Source: Epiperipatus broadwayi
Taxonomy: Eukaryota; Onychophora; Udeonychophora; Euonychophora; Peripatidae
Direction: 5' to 3'
DNA length: 64,000 nt
Assembly: GCA_028023455.1 (NCBI GenBank)
Contig: JAQFVV010006199.1
Span: 3,496,646-3,560,645 of the forward strand
In this document: one piece after another, positions 52,030-64,000 of the stretch
How positions within the stretch are numbered: position 1 is the stretch's first letter
Layout: each line of letters starts with the position of its first letter
The notes under the pieces: model-generated
Told to the model about the DNA's origin: nothing
Seen by the model: only the letters and a program-made list of their open reading frames with translations
Databases searched by the model: none
Program-made: the position numbers and the translations under genes

Positions 52030-53149
52030 AATATATATAGCATATGACCAAAGAAATCAAATAACTTTAGAAGTCAGATATCAAATATATTAATAATTAG
52101 GAAACAGCTCAAAAGAGAGTAAAAATTTAGTGTAATCAAATGTTTAATCCCCCCCATATGTCTAGAAATCAAATATCAAAAATAGTAATTAAAAAATGAC
52201 CAAAAATAAAATTAGTTTAATTATATGACCAAAAAAATTAATTAAAATCAAGAATTATTAGTGTTATAAGGCATTAAAAATAATACAAAATTTTTACTTT
52301 TAAAATATGGTAGAACATGAATATATGATAAACTAACACAAATATAGCAGCTGAAAGTGATTTAAAACATTAATAGTAAAAAAAAACACACACACATACA
52401 ATTATATTCACTGAATAGTCATTGATAAATCAACATTTATTTTACAAAACTTCTAGTAAAGCATCGTTTGTTGCTTATTTACAATTAATTCTAAATCTGA
52501 AGATTATTGCACTTTATGTGAACTATGAAGTATGAATTCCATTGGTAGTTTGAATTCAGCACTTACTATTATATATGTATGTAGAAAAACATGTAAAATT
52601 ATTATATGTTATGAATAAAAGTATTTAAATATTCTTTATTAGTTTATTATTTAATTAAATATAAAATGTTATGCAATAGTAAAACTCTGAATTATGACAA
52701 TATAAGATACATTAGACCAGTTTGTTAGGAACCCCTTCACCAAAATTAAAGCTTTACTGCTCACAAATTAGAATAGGCTTAAATCTTATTTGAAATAAGC
52801 AAATTTTACTTATTTTATTTTAAAGTGTAAAAGATAAAACACACAATGATCTCTTTTTTCTTAAACTTTTCTCCATATTTTTGGCACAATCATGAATATA
52901 TTTACATACATTTACTAATTGCAGAAAATACACAGTTATGCAAAATCTAATAAATCTTCATTTTATCAGTATTTTAGAATTAACCACACATTGCTGAAAA
53001 AGTTATATGCATGCATGTGAGTGTGGGTTATCATTTCTGGAATTGCCATTTGAAAATTTGACTAAAATCAATGTTATGATAGATTTAAGAAACTCATAAT
53101 AATAGCTTTCCAAAAGCAATGATTTTAGGTTGAGGAAAAACTAGAAATG
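52023..53149. other. AT-rich non-coding stretch
   Basis: No gene recognised. Confidence 0.5.
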
Positions 53150-54870
53150 CTCTTTGTAATCAACATTTGACTTTCAAATATTCAAAAATTACTGAGGAAA
53201 TTATACGATCTTGTGATAATGCTATAAAAAAAATTAAGAGTGATCATGAAAAAACAAAACTTAAAATGTCTGGTCTCAAGAAAACCCTAATTTTATATAA
53301 CCAAGCTTTTAAATTGAAATTGTAAAAAATTTTAAAAATCATTCCAAATCAAAAAGTACAAACTGCTTTTTTTCTATTGCATTTTGTAATTTAATATAAT
53401 AAAATTAATTGACATTATTAGTAAAGAAGTACTGGTCATTGGCTATGTTAAACTATAAAAGATTTCATGAGAAGGTAATATTCTTCCAGAATTTCTAATT
53501 AATTTAGGATTTAATGACAAAATCTGGTTGACAAAACTATTATCATTAATTATACAAAAGTATTCCAAAAATTTGGCATACAATCAAAACCATAGCTGTC
53601 TGAAAACTTAATAAATGTAACAACAATCTAAATTATTATTTATTACTATGTGTTTATTAGAAGCTTTTTGAAAGAATGACTTTAAAAAATACATTGGATT
53701 TAAATCAAAGTAAAGCTTCCATAAACTTGTTTTTATTTTTTAATTATTTATCTTAAAAAAAAACTTTCAAAATAAAATAAACACTGATACTATTCTTAAT
53801 GATCTAACTTCAGCTTATGATTTTGGAAAATGATTATTTTCTAAAAGCATTAAAATTCATAAATGCAAATAAAAATATTTGCTTATTTAAGAAAATGTTC
53901 TCCAAAAGAATAATTCAATTGTCTTTAAATAATAATTATAGCAATTTTAAATTTTTAATAAAGTGGTTTCCCAAATTATTCAAATCTCTTATTTATTTTA
54001 TTATTTATCTGTGATCTAAATACAAAATTCAGGAAAATTATCTGTGCCAATGACTGCCTTGATTGCACAAAATATATTCTTTTCAGAAATAGAAAACAGT
54101 TTTTATAAGGATATGGAAAATTTAGGAATGTTTTTAATCTGGTGACTTGATATTAATTCCACAAATGCAAAATGTTAAGTTTTCCAGTTAAACAATAAAA
54201 ATAACAACATAAATGGAATATAACTTTTTGCAACAGTAGATTAATATATGGCATTACATCTTGCTATTTAGGAATAATTTTGGATTGTAATCTAATAGCT
54301 TTCTTCCAAAAACTGAATGACATTTTTTGCAATTGTGAAACAAAGATTCTAATAATATCTTACTTAGCATTAGCAAATTCTATCACAATATTCTTTTACT
54401 TGGAAAAAATATGCTAATGTTAAATTTCTTAATCTACAATTAAATATTAGTATGAGAAATATTGGCCAACTCAAATCCATTCTTTGCACTCTATATTATT
54501 TTTATATATTCTTTTACAAGATATTAGAAGATAAGTTGCTATACAGAAAATGTATAAAAATTTATTAAGTAGATCTTATTTACTATGAAGTCAAGTCAGA
54601 ATTTAAATTCTTACAATATGTCTCAAATCAGTATCTTATTTCTGGATGTTTAACCAACAAATACTTTAAATAATTGAGAATTGCAATATGTGAAATTATC
54701 TTCTTATGATGCCAAAGTAAATTTTTAAAATTCATCTGGATTTGTACTTTATTGACATACTGGAATTACATCAACAGTTTCAAGATGACTTATGGTCATC
54801 ATGCTTGTCAGATTCAGAGATATAATTTAATCACTTTCAATTTATATGCTTATGACAAACACAAACCCTG
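53150..54870 (+). pseudogene. Fossil non-LTR retrotransposon (Jockey-like) RT
   Basis: Broken plus-strand fragments follow the order of a LINE reverse transcriptase. PEFLINLGFNDKIWLTKLL (53486-53542) matches the fingers segment that precedes the YRPISLLS motif. LFKKMFSKRIIQLSLN appears near 53890. CDLNTKFRKIICAND near 54005 stands where NDLP..FIYADD is expected, so the catalytic YADD is mutated. CKMLSFPVK and SCYLGIILDCNLI (about 54160-54295) match the conserved TKCKVLSFH and YLGVTLDR stretches. Stops and frameshifts are frequent. No endonuclease domain is legible upstream. Assignment to Jockey-like rather than another LINE clade is from recalled family patterns. Confidence 0.6.
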
Positions 54871-55281
54871 AAACATATAGGCAATGGCTATTTAAGAAAA
54901 GAACTGAAAAGTTTAATAGTCATTAGAGAACTCATTTCCATATTGGAATCTGTAGGTTTCTTTACAAAGATTACCAACACTATATATAAAATATTAAAAT
55001 TAATATGGTCTATTCTTTTCTCTAAAAAAGTTTTGTCTTGGGCTTTGGATTGAGAGTATTTCATTTACTTAATAAAACAATAATTTGAGTGTTAATCTCG
55101 ATGTATTACATAATATTAATTACTGGAAATTTTTATATTTACAATTTCATTATCAGAATCAGATGATGTATTATTAATAGTTAATTGTTAGATTTATATC
55201 ACTTTCCACATACAATTATTTTTGTTTTTCATAGAAAAGTTATAACAATTGTAAATTTTGTAATATATGTTATTATTACTC
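54871..55281. other. AT-rich spacer
   Basis: No feature recognised. It may contain the decayed 3' end of the LINE. Confidence 0.4.
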
Positions 55282-55282
55282 A

Positions 55283-55429
<147 letters not shown>

Positions 55430-55575
55430 TTTTTACAACAGCTATATAATCAAATAATATTTTTATATATAAAAAGCTTTTTTCACACCTGCTTTGGGGC
55501 CCTTTTTAAATGTTACTACTCTATATATATTTATATGTGTATAAAATTATTTTATTATATAGCTGTTGTAAAAAA
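55430..55575. mobile_element. Small fold-back element in an (AAT)n tract
   Basis: TTTTTACAACAGCTATATAAT (55430-55450) is mirrored at 55554-55575, enclosing about 100 bp with a GC-richer core (CACACCTGCTTTGGGGCCC). The element is followed by ATTATTATTATT, the complement of the repeat that precedes it. So the inverted symmetry extends into the microsatellite. Confidence 0.75.
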
Positions 55576-58559
55576 AGTTATTATTTTTTATTATTATTAT
55601 TTTGTGGAAGAACAGCATAAAAATTTTTATTTTTATTATTTTCCAGTTTTGTTATTATTACTGCATAAGTTTAGTCAATCAATAATTCTTAATAACAAAA
55701 TTTTTCAATAACTACTAGACTTTTTTTCTATATAATAATAATATATTTAATTTTCTAATCAAATAATACTTATATAATTTTTGCAATGTTTTCATTTGAC
55801 AATGAGATAATAACTGTAATTTTATTTTATATCAATAAATTTAATCTTTTTTTTCGTTTAATTATTTAAATTGCGTTTGTATTTTTAGTTTTATCAAAGG
55901 AAAGTGTGTATTAATTTATATAGTATATTGCTAATATTTTTAAATGTAAAAGTCTTTGTGATAAAAGTGTTATTTAAGTAAACCAGAGCTCTTGCTAAAA
56001 TAAATCTGCCATTAATAAAAATTAAAGGTTTGCCCAGTTGCTGAATTTTAAAAACTATTTTAATGGACCCATAACTTATTATCTGTTTATTTGTATTAGC
56101 TTTTTAAAATAATGGGATAGATTGATATTATATATTTATTTTTCTATCAAATATCATGTTGTCTATCTGTCTCTTCATAAGTCTATTTGTGTGTTTTTGC
56201 TTATCCATTGGATCATAAGTTTTTTTATATGTGTGTGTGTATTTTTGTAAAAGGAAACTAAATATTCATGTATGTTCTATGATATAGCTTGTGATATATC
56301 ACCTATTGTGTTAAGTGATAATTTAACTTTAGCTAAAATTGAAATTATTAATGAGATGGATGTTTATTAAGTGTTATAAATTAAAAGAATATTGCAATTT
56401 TTTAGATTCTTCAAAATAATCTTTATAATGTAAATCGGGTCAGTCTGTCTAACAAAAATCATGCTCACATAAATCATAAAGTGCTTTTTAAACAAATCTG
56501 TTTTTTATTTATATCAGCATGATCAGTTGCAATGCAGATGTGGTCTTATAATAGTATATTCTATGGTATTACATTCAGAATATTGAAGACTATACCGATT
56601 GATATTTTGACTTTGCCATCATAATTTTATAATTTTATGAAGCCTTCTTAAATAAATTTTTTCTAATTTTTTATGTTATAATAAAAGAGATTATGCATTT
56701 ACTTTTATATAATAAATTGAATAAACAGCAGCTCTATATATAACAATTATAGTCATATAGATATATAGATATGATAAAATATATACTTTTTTAATTTGTT
56801 AAATACAGCAGAAGCATACTGGAGTCTGTGTTCCACCTCTATATTAAAATCTTTTCTATTTAAAAAGCTATCAAATCATTTAAATTAGTTCACATCCTTA
56901 GATTGATAAACATTGAAGCTGCTTTTCAAAAATTTGTCATTTATCATTATATGACATAAGACATGAATTTCTTTGCATTAATTGTTTAGACAAAAACTTT
57001 ATAGATTGCATTTAAAACATTAAAAACATTTTAAAATCAACTTTTGAATTGAAAAAAATAGCATAATCATCAACATACTATAAATCTGGAATCTAAGAAT
57101 ATTAAATTTTACCTTAAACTAAAAACACCATGATAAACTCTATACGATAACTTGATATCTGCTCTATTAAGCTATTTATAAATTATTACAAAAATCACTA
57201 CTCATTAAAATAAAAAAAACAATGTTATAATTAATTAAGATCATTATTTAATACCAGTTATGCAATTATTTTTCCTTTTATTTTATCATATAAAAGTTCT
57301 ATAACACTAATGTAATAATATATTTCTATTTTCAAATCTTGCTACAAAACCTGTATGATTGAGTCAAATCTTGATCAAACTAATAAAATGCATCTTTGCT
57401 CCCAAACCTTTTTTTTTGTATTTTTATTAATAAAAACTATAACTATAAATTAACTATCTAAAATCACATTAAATCCTTTTTTTTTATGATTGGAAAAATC
57501 TATTGAAATAAGTCCTTGAAATCCCTTTTATTTTTATAAATTCTGCCTCATCTGATCAACTCAGCCAAATTTGGTACCTTTAAACTATATCTAGATCTTA
57601 ATATAGGTTTGTTATCTGAATGAAAAATCATAAATAATTGTAACATGAAAAAGTTTCCAAGATTTATCTAGCCTGGTCTTAGTTCAAGAGTATAATAGGT
57701 ACATGTGCTAACTATAGTGTCACAAGGTGACCTAATTTGTAAGAACAAAGATTAAAAAAAATAATATATTATTCAATTTATTTGAACAATAAAAAATATA
57801 AAATAAAACATATAGTGTATAGTATAATATTGAGTTTAAGAATGTTACAACTAATTCAAAAGCTGAAGATGCATTTTTGTTATATTTCATTACTTGGATT
57901 TGTTTTGCAGAAATGTGATCATACATTTATTTACATATAATTGATTCATTCTTGTATTGAATTGTTTTGGGATATTATAATGATTGATTGTCTAAAATTT
58001 AACAAATTTATAAATCTGATATTCACTGAGTAATTTACTTTTTATATTTAATTTAAAGATTAATAATGATGCATCTAATGGGATTTGAAGAATATTGTTA
58101 AGTTGTTGTAGGGCTTACATCTAACTAACTCTGGCATTGTATTTGTAATTATAAAATAGTTAAAATTGTTCGACATGAATAAGATATTTTTCTACAATAT
58201 TATGTTTTTTGAAGAACGAAATTGCTAATTGTGAGGATTTAAAAACTTTATACTACAGTTAAAAATATTTAGTTTTCATTTATCCATCAGTAGCATGATC
58301 ATTTAGCTATAGGTCAATTACTTGGAAAAAATCCTTAATCTAATTAGAACTTTAAAAAAAATTGAAGTTTATTTTGCCTGCATTAGTAATCACACCATCT
58401 GACACATTATTTTGGACATAAGTAGTTTTAAATTTTAAAATCTTCCACATTTTAAATGAAATGAATGGTAAAGTAAATAAAAAGATTTAAAATACTTTAC
58501 TTAATTTAGTTATGTCAATTATAGGTTTCATTCATGTTTATAAAATTGAATCATTAAAG

Positions 58560-58562
<3 letters not shown>
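55576..58562. other. AT-rich desert
   Basis: No gene or identified element. About 57540-57730 is slightly GC-richer and may be decayed coding sequence, but no motif is readable. Confidence 0.5.

Positions 58563-58626
<64 letters not shown>
58563..58626. repeat. (TA)n microsatellite
   Basis: About 31 TA units. Confidence 0.95.
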
Positions 58627-58628
<2 letters not shown>

Positions 58629-60164
58629 GATTATATTAACAAACTACCTTATAGGGGATCAAGTGCTATTATTTGATTATAGTCAGTAGTATTCTGTGAT
58701 ATTAGAGAAAATTAAACAATTTAACTTTTTGTAATGAGTCAAAATATGAACCAAGTCAAATGTTTTGAATAAATCATGACTCTTAGATAATTTAACAATA
58801 TTTCAGGTTTCTTATGAGCTACAAATAAATTATCTAAATATAACATATTTTTCTATTAAAAAGGGAAATGCTATGATCAAGAAAATTTGTTTGTTTCTTA
58901 GGTTGTAAATACAAAGGAATTGTATTATAATACACAATATTGAATTACTGAAGGCAGATTTTAATTCTCATTTAAATTTGTCATTTCTGACTTTGATATT
59001 CCTATCTTAATAATAAAATTCAAAGATACAAATGTTCTTACTAATAAAGATTCAATTTTGCAGCACTTATTGATAGATTTATTTATTTTGACATTATAAT
59101 GGCTGTAAAGTCAAACATATAAATATGCATAATTGGATGACAAAGAATGTATTACAGTGATCAATTTATTCAGGAAATAGACAAATTATGTTTAGGTTAT
59201 TACAATTACTATTAACTACTGCCATGATACATACTTTTGTATTGTATTTCTTTGTGGATTTAATTTTAAAATTTCTTTCCATAAAAAAAAATTAACATCT
59301 AACAATAGAGGCTATTATTACTATCTTTGAAATAATGTTTATACTATGCTCTCTAACAATGGTATAATTTCTTAAATCTGTATGGATTTATTTCAAAAAG
59401 TGTTTCCTCTTATGCTTACATTATAAAAAATCCTGTCAACTAAGCTTTTTGAAATATCATTTTCACAATAATTGTTATGAAGAAAAGCTTGGCTAATATA
59501 TAACCCTTTGTCTTGACATTTCTTGTAATAAAATAATTAAAAACGTATAAAATATTATAAATATGAAAAGAGTATATATATAAGATTTAATTATTAAGAT
59601 AAGCAAAACATCTATTGTTTTCTGGATAGCATGTCACTAATTATAATGACATATCACATAATTTTCAGACTGCCCTCAGAAATTAAAAAAAAAATATGAT
59701 ATATGAAAACGATGTAATTGGAAGAAAAAATCAAAAGACACGAGCAAAAAAAACAACAACAATATCTTGTTTGATAATGACATAAATGTGATTTTTTAAA
59801 AACTATTTAATTTACTCTGACCAATAATTCACATTTATTTTATTGTAACTTTCTATTTTAATATGTCTTTTAGAAGGGATTAGATTGACTTCTAAAATAA
59901 AAACTTTATACTAGGAATAAAAATAATTCTCCTATTTGCATATTAACGTTGATTTTTTTTTGAAAGACTTTAGGTCGGTTTTTTATTTAGCTTCTTTCAT
60001 TGCCTTTTCATGTAAAGTAATTTATTTAAATATTTAAGTCTTATTATCTAAGCTATAAAAGAAGATCAAGCAACATTTTTTTATTATTCATTTTATTTAA
60101 GTCAAAGACTTTTATCACTTTCTTTTATAAAAATGAATTATTTATTTGATGCATAATACATGTA
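58627..60164. other. AT-rich non-coding stretch
   Basis: No gene or element recognised. Confidence 0.5.
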
Positions 60165-60658
60165 TTTATAAATATATTAAATAACCTCAATATTACCACA
60201 TATTCTTTTAAATTCATATAAATAAAGATACAATAAAAGACAAATGACCTCCAAGATGCATTTCATGCTGAACCAACACTCATCAGTTGGTCAAATCACT
60301 ATCTCCCAAATATAACTCCATTATAAAAAATATTTATTCATATTAAATAATTACATTTTGAATTACAAGTGTCAAACTAACTAAATCCACATCATTGACA
60401 CCATTCACTTTAAATAAATACAATAACGATTATTACTAATCATTTACTAAACTAGATATTGTCTCTAGCACAGATATAAATTTTAAAACAATTAAAGATT
60501 AATATATTTGATTTTTTAAATTAATTAAGCAGACACACACGGAGTTATAAACATTTCTCTTTCCCATCTATAATATCTTTATAAATATATTAAATAACCA
60601 CAATACTACCACAAATTCTTTTAAATTCATATAAATAAGGATACAATAAAAGACAAAT
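60165..60658 (-). mobile_element. R2 retrozyme-like tandem copy, 413-bp period
   Basis: The segment 60165-60246 is repeated at 60578-60658 in the same orientation (GATACAATAAAAGACAAAT at 60227 and 60640), so the element is one 413-bp unit plus about 81 bp of the next. On the minus strand it begins about 9 nt downstream of the position equivalent to the predicted ribozyme cleavage site. No ORF is present. It is related to the fold-back copy at 12.3 kb. Size, tandem overlap and a type I hammerhead match the published description of animal retrozymes. Confidence 0.8.
60245..60293 (-). ncRNA. Complete type I hammerhead ribozyme core, R2 copy 2
   Basis: On the minus strand stem I CCAA (60290-60287) is followed by CTGATGA (60286-60280). 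Stem II is GTGTTG/CAGCAT with loop GTT, six pairs including two G-U. GAAA and the two-pair stem III (AT/AT with loop GC) come next, ending in the cleavage triplet ATC. TTGG (60254-60251) closes stem I, and an outer TGA/TCA pairing extends it past a 3-nt bulge. Every invariant core base is present. Predicted cleavage lies between 60255 and 60254. Confidence 0.82.
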
Positions 60659-60879
60659 CACAAATTTAACTTGACAGATACTCAGACAGAACATATCAAA
60701 AACATGTAATGATCAAATGCTTAAAAAATCTTGTAAGATTATTATAAAAATAAAATATATTGTGGATGGGGAATTACTAGGTGAAAGAAATTGCCCATTG
60801 AATATGTATTTATGCTGTCACCAACTTTTTATTATAGGAAAGTGTTATTTATTAACAGAAAAATTGCCATTGGCATTCC

Positions 60880-60928
<49 letters not shown>

Positions 60929-60962
60929 AAATAAATAAAAATATCCGTTAATTAAAAATAAT
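60659..60962. other. AT-rich spacer with (TA)n
   Basis: Contains a (TA)n run at 60882-60925. No gene. Confidence 0.6.
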
Positions 60963-61106
60963 ATTGTAATTATGATTGAAATAATATTTTTAAACGGTTT
61001 ATAAACAATTCAAACAATCTTTAAATCCGCAGAAGTACTTTCGGTTACTTTCAAACCTGCCTCAACTGCTATTAAATTCAAAAACTAAAAGCGGAAGCAA
61101 ACGTCA

Positions 61107-62444
61107 TCAATTCAAATTCCACGAATCTCGTATTTTAATGTTAGAAGCTTGTCGATTTATCAAATGTGTTTTATTTCTGTTTATAAAAATTGCCTCTTTA
61201 ATTTTTCTTTTACTATGGTTTCTCTCTTCATGAAGAATTTTCACATTTTCAAAATTAAATTTAAATTTATGTTTACATGTTTTTTCATGATCAAAGAAAA
61301 CTGAAGAAGATATTAAATCACCATTATTTTTATTTTTTACACGCTTATATAATAATTCGTGTTCCTTCAATCTTTTCTCAATGTTGCACCTAGATTCACC
61401 TATATATGATAGCATACAATCACAAAAAATTTGATATATGACATTACTTTTTTGCTTGATAGGTATGACATCCTTAGAATTATTAACTAATTTGTTAATA
61501 TTGTTTGGAACGTAGAATGAAACATTAAATACATTCTTATATAAATCCTTAAAAATTTTACTTGTGGATTTGAAATAAATGGAATAGATATCCATTTTTT
61601 ATTATTAATCTTCATTTCTTTTAAATTATAATTTTTTTTAAATTGACTTAAAGTATTGTTTATTTGTTCCATTTTATAACCAACATCAAGCAATTCCTTG
61701 GCAAATATCTCAATATTTTTCAATTTATCACTTTGGTAACGACATAATTTTTCATTTCGAAACAAAAAAGATTTAAAACTTGCCATCTTATGCATCATTG
61801 GTACTTTTGATTTAAAATTTATATATCCTCTTTTTTGCAATGGCTTAATTATTAGTTTATAATTTAATATACTGTTATCTCTTGTGATCATTAAATCTAA
61901 ATAGTTAATCTTATAATCCTGTTCTTTTTCAATAGTCCACTTCAAGCCATTCAATTTATTTAATTCCTCTATAAGCAAATTTATACTATTAATGTTTCCA
62001 CAGATAAAAACATCATCCACATATCTTTTGTAAATTTTAATATCTCCAAAAATACACATATTTAAAATATTACTCTCATATGTAGATAAAACGAAATTGC
62101 AAACTTGTGCAACTACAGGCAATCCCATAGGCCAACCTTTGGTCATTTTATAATATTGACCTTCAAAAGATGCAACAATGTTATCATTAAAAAATTTTAA
62201 AGAGTCAATGATAAATTTTATCATATATTTACAAATATTTTTATTTTTTAATGCATGTTCAATTATTTTTATGGAATTCATTCTATCAATAGATCCATAC
62301 ATTTCTGTAACATCCAATGAAGCAATAATATCATTTTCATCAATAATTAAATTTTTAATACTATTTACAAAGTCAAATGATGAAGCAATAGTATTTTCTC
62401 CAAATCCTAAAAAGTCTTGTAAAAGTTTACCAATATATTTAGAA
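61107..62444 (-). pseudogene. PLE2 left arm: RT / GIY-YIG, truncated, one frameshift
   Basis: Reading from the centre, the frame starts inside the RT (YSKYIGKLLQDFLGFGENT). Motif A is SLDVTEMYGSID, motif B WPMGLPVVAQ and motif C KRYVDDVFICG, followed by YLDLMITRD. A 1-nt loss in a T-run (minus strand) near 61556 shifts the frame. The C-terminal part then reads IYQIFCDCMLSYIGES, a GIY-YIG core with CDC cysteines, and ends IRDSWNLN at 61107. The N-terminal RT region is absent. Motifs A and B match PLE1, so both belong to one lineage. The open frame continuing past 62447 is antisense of the other arm and not real protein. Confidence 0.85.
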
Positions 62445-62449
62445 TATAT

Positions 62450-63786
62450 TTCTAAATATATTGGTAAACTTTTACAAGACTTTTTAGGATTTGGAGAAAA
62501 TACTATTGCTTCATCATTTGACTTTGTAAATAGTATTAAAAATTTAATTATTGATGAAAATGATATTATTGCTTCATTGGATGTTACAGAAATGTATGGA
62601 TCTATTGATAGAATGAATTCCATAAAAATAATTGAACATGCATTAAAAAATAAAAATATTTGTAAATATATGATAAAATTTATCATTGACTCTTTAAAAT
62701 TTTTTAATGATAACATTGTTGCATCTTTTGAAGGTCAATATTATAAAATGACCAAAGGTTGGCCTATGGGATTGCCTGTAGTTGCACAAGTTTGCAATTT
62801 CGTTTTATCTACATATGAGAGTAATATTTTAAATATGTGTATTTTTGGAGATATTAAAATTTACAAAAGATATGTGGATGATGTTTTTGTCTGTGGAAAC
62901 ATTAATAGTATAAATTTGCTTATAGAGGAATTAAATAAATTGAATGGCTTGAAATGGACTATTGAAAAAGAACAGGATTATAAGATTAACTATTTAGATT
63001 TAATGATCACAAGAGATAACAGTATATTAAATTATAAACTAATAATTAAGCCATTGCAAAAAAGAGGATATATAAATTTTAAATCAAAAGTACCAATGAT
63101 GCATAAGATGGCAAGTTTTAAATCTTTTTTGTTTCGAAATGAAAAATTATGTCGTTACCAAAGTGATAAATTGAAAAATATTGAGATATTTGCCAAGGAA
63201 TTGCTTGATGTTGGTTATAAAATGGAACAAATAAACAATACTTTAAGTCAATTTAAAAAAATTATAATTTAAAAGAAATGAAGATTAATAATAAAAAATG
63301 GATATCTATTCCATTTATTTCAAATCCACAAGTAAAATTTTTTAAGGATTTATATAAGAATGTATTTAATGTTTCATTCTACGTTCCAAACAATATTAAC
63401 AAATTAGTTAATAATTCTAAGGATGTCATACCTATCAAGCAAAAAGTAATGTCATATATCAAATTTTTGTGATTGTATGCTATCATATATAGGTGAATCT
63501 AGGTGCAACATTGAGAAAAGATTGAAGGAACACTGAATTATTATATAAGCGTGTAAAAAATAAAAATAATGGTGATTTAATATCTTCTTCAGTTTTCTTT
63601 GATCATGAAAAAACATGTAAACATAAATTTAAATTTAATTTTGAAAATGTGAAAATTCTTCATGAAGAGAGAAACCATAGTAAAAGAAAAATTAAAGAGG
63701 CAATTTTTATAAACAGGAATAAAACACATTTAATAAATCGACAAGCTTCTAACATTAAAATACGAGATTCGTGGAATTTGAATTGA
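62450..63786 (+). pseudogene. PLE2 right arm: RT / GIY-YIG, truncated, several frameshifts
   Basis: This is the mirror of the left arm with the same RT motifs (SLDVTEMYGSID, WPMGLPVVAQ, KRYVDDVFVCG). The frame breaks near 63262, where an A-run is 7 instead of 8, and again at 63441-63470 (A-run 5 instead of 6, T-run 5 instead of 6). An extra T near 63535 gives another shift. The GIY-YIG part follows to the stop at 63784-63786. One visible amino-acid difference from the left arm is V for I after YVDDVF. Not expressible as one protein as written. Confidence 0.85.
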
Positions 63787-63930
63787 TGACGTTTGCTTCC
63801 GCTTTTAGTTTTTGAATTTAATAGCAGTTGAGGCAGGTTTGAAAGTAACCGAAAGTACTTCTGCGGATTTAAAGATTGTTTGAATTGTTTATAAACCATT
63901 TAAAAATATTATTTCAATCATAATTACAAT

Positions 63931-64000
63931 ATATATATATATATATATATTGTAAATATCGATAAGTCTATCTATATTTTAAAAATTGTCATTTGTTATT
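63931..64000. repeat. (TA)n run and window end
   Basis: About 11 TA/AT units directly follow the outer edge of the PLE2 right arm and end in ATTGTAAAT, the rough complement of ATTACAAT at 63923-63930. Confidence 0.8.

Larger units (their letters stand above)
60963..63930. mobile_element. PLE2, near-perfect head-to-head palindrome
   Basis: The arms 60963-62444 and 62450-63930 are reverse complements around a 5-nt spacer TATAT (centre 62447). Each arm is a 5'-truncated PLE, beginning inside the RT and running through the GIY-YIG domain to an identical 3' end (ATTGTAATTATGATTG at the outer edges). Flanks beyond the arms differ, except that both are AT-rich. The arms differ by only a few substitutions and several 1-nt indels, mostly in homopolymers. 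Confidence 0.9.

Noticed and set aside
62178-62449. First ~90 residues of the long open frames crossing the PLE2 centre (62178-63272 plus and 62716-61487 minus)
   Set aside because: They are antisense translation of the opposite palindrome arm. The same residues appear at the start of both frames because of the mirror symmetry.
63781-63850. Hammerhead in the PLE2 3' flank
   Set aside because: TTGATGA occurs at the stop codon and GAAAG further on, but no stem II and GAAAC arrangement connects them.
60963-63930. PLE2 palindrome as a simple hairpin-read artefact
   Set aside because: Not favoured because the flanks outside the two arms differ and both arms stop at the same element end. It cannot be excluded without read data.

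Overview
The window is AT-rich, non-coding animal-type DNA, by eye about three quarters A+T or more. It has long (TA)n tracts, an (AAT)n tract, tRNA-derived repeats, Penelope-like elements (PLEs), a Ty3/Gypsy-type LTR element and a decayed LINE. I see no bacterial gene organisation and no convincing host exon. A metazoan is clear. A mollusc such as a cephalopod would fit the repeat style, but that is only a guess.

Layout. 0-6 kb: two related repeat types that carry hammerhead-ribozyme (HHR) cores, a 418-bp-period dimer with flanking target duplication (R1a) and a 454-bp-period copy (R1b). 10-15 kb: a tandem-plus-inverted repeat (R3), a fold-back copy of a second ribozyme repeat (R2) and an inverted-junction R1b copy. 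18.15-21.06 kb: an old head-to-head palindrome of two truncated PLEs with tRNA-like tails (PLE3). 23.5 kb: a tRNA-Gly pseudogene. 24.9-35.5 kb: a decayed Gypsy-type element with two 1.5-kb LTRs, split by a 5.4-kb C-poor block. 35.5-44.9 kb: AT-rich desert. 45-46.2 kb: a GC-richer, possibly LTR-derived block. 48.16-50.72 kb: an intact PLE (PLE1) coding one 706-residue reverse transcriptase/GIY-YIG protein and flanked by 243-bp inverted repeats. 53.1-54.9 kb: a fossil Jockey-like LINE. 60.17-60.66 kb: a tandem R2 copy with a complete HHR core and 413-bp period. 60.96-63.93 kb: a nearly perfect 3-kb palindrome of a second PLE type (PLE2).

Main result. At least five HHR-like motifs sit in tandemly arranged 413-454-bp non-coding repeats, the structure known for metazoan retrozymes. 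Both the PLEs and the ribozyme repeats show head-to-head or fold-back junctions. PLEs are established carriers of HHRs and proposed movers of animal retrozymes, so the intact PLE1 protein is a plausible source of the machinery. That link is inference; the motifs, periods and inverted junctions are read directly from the sequence.
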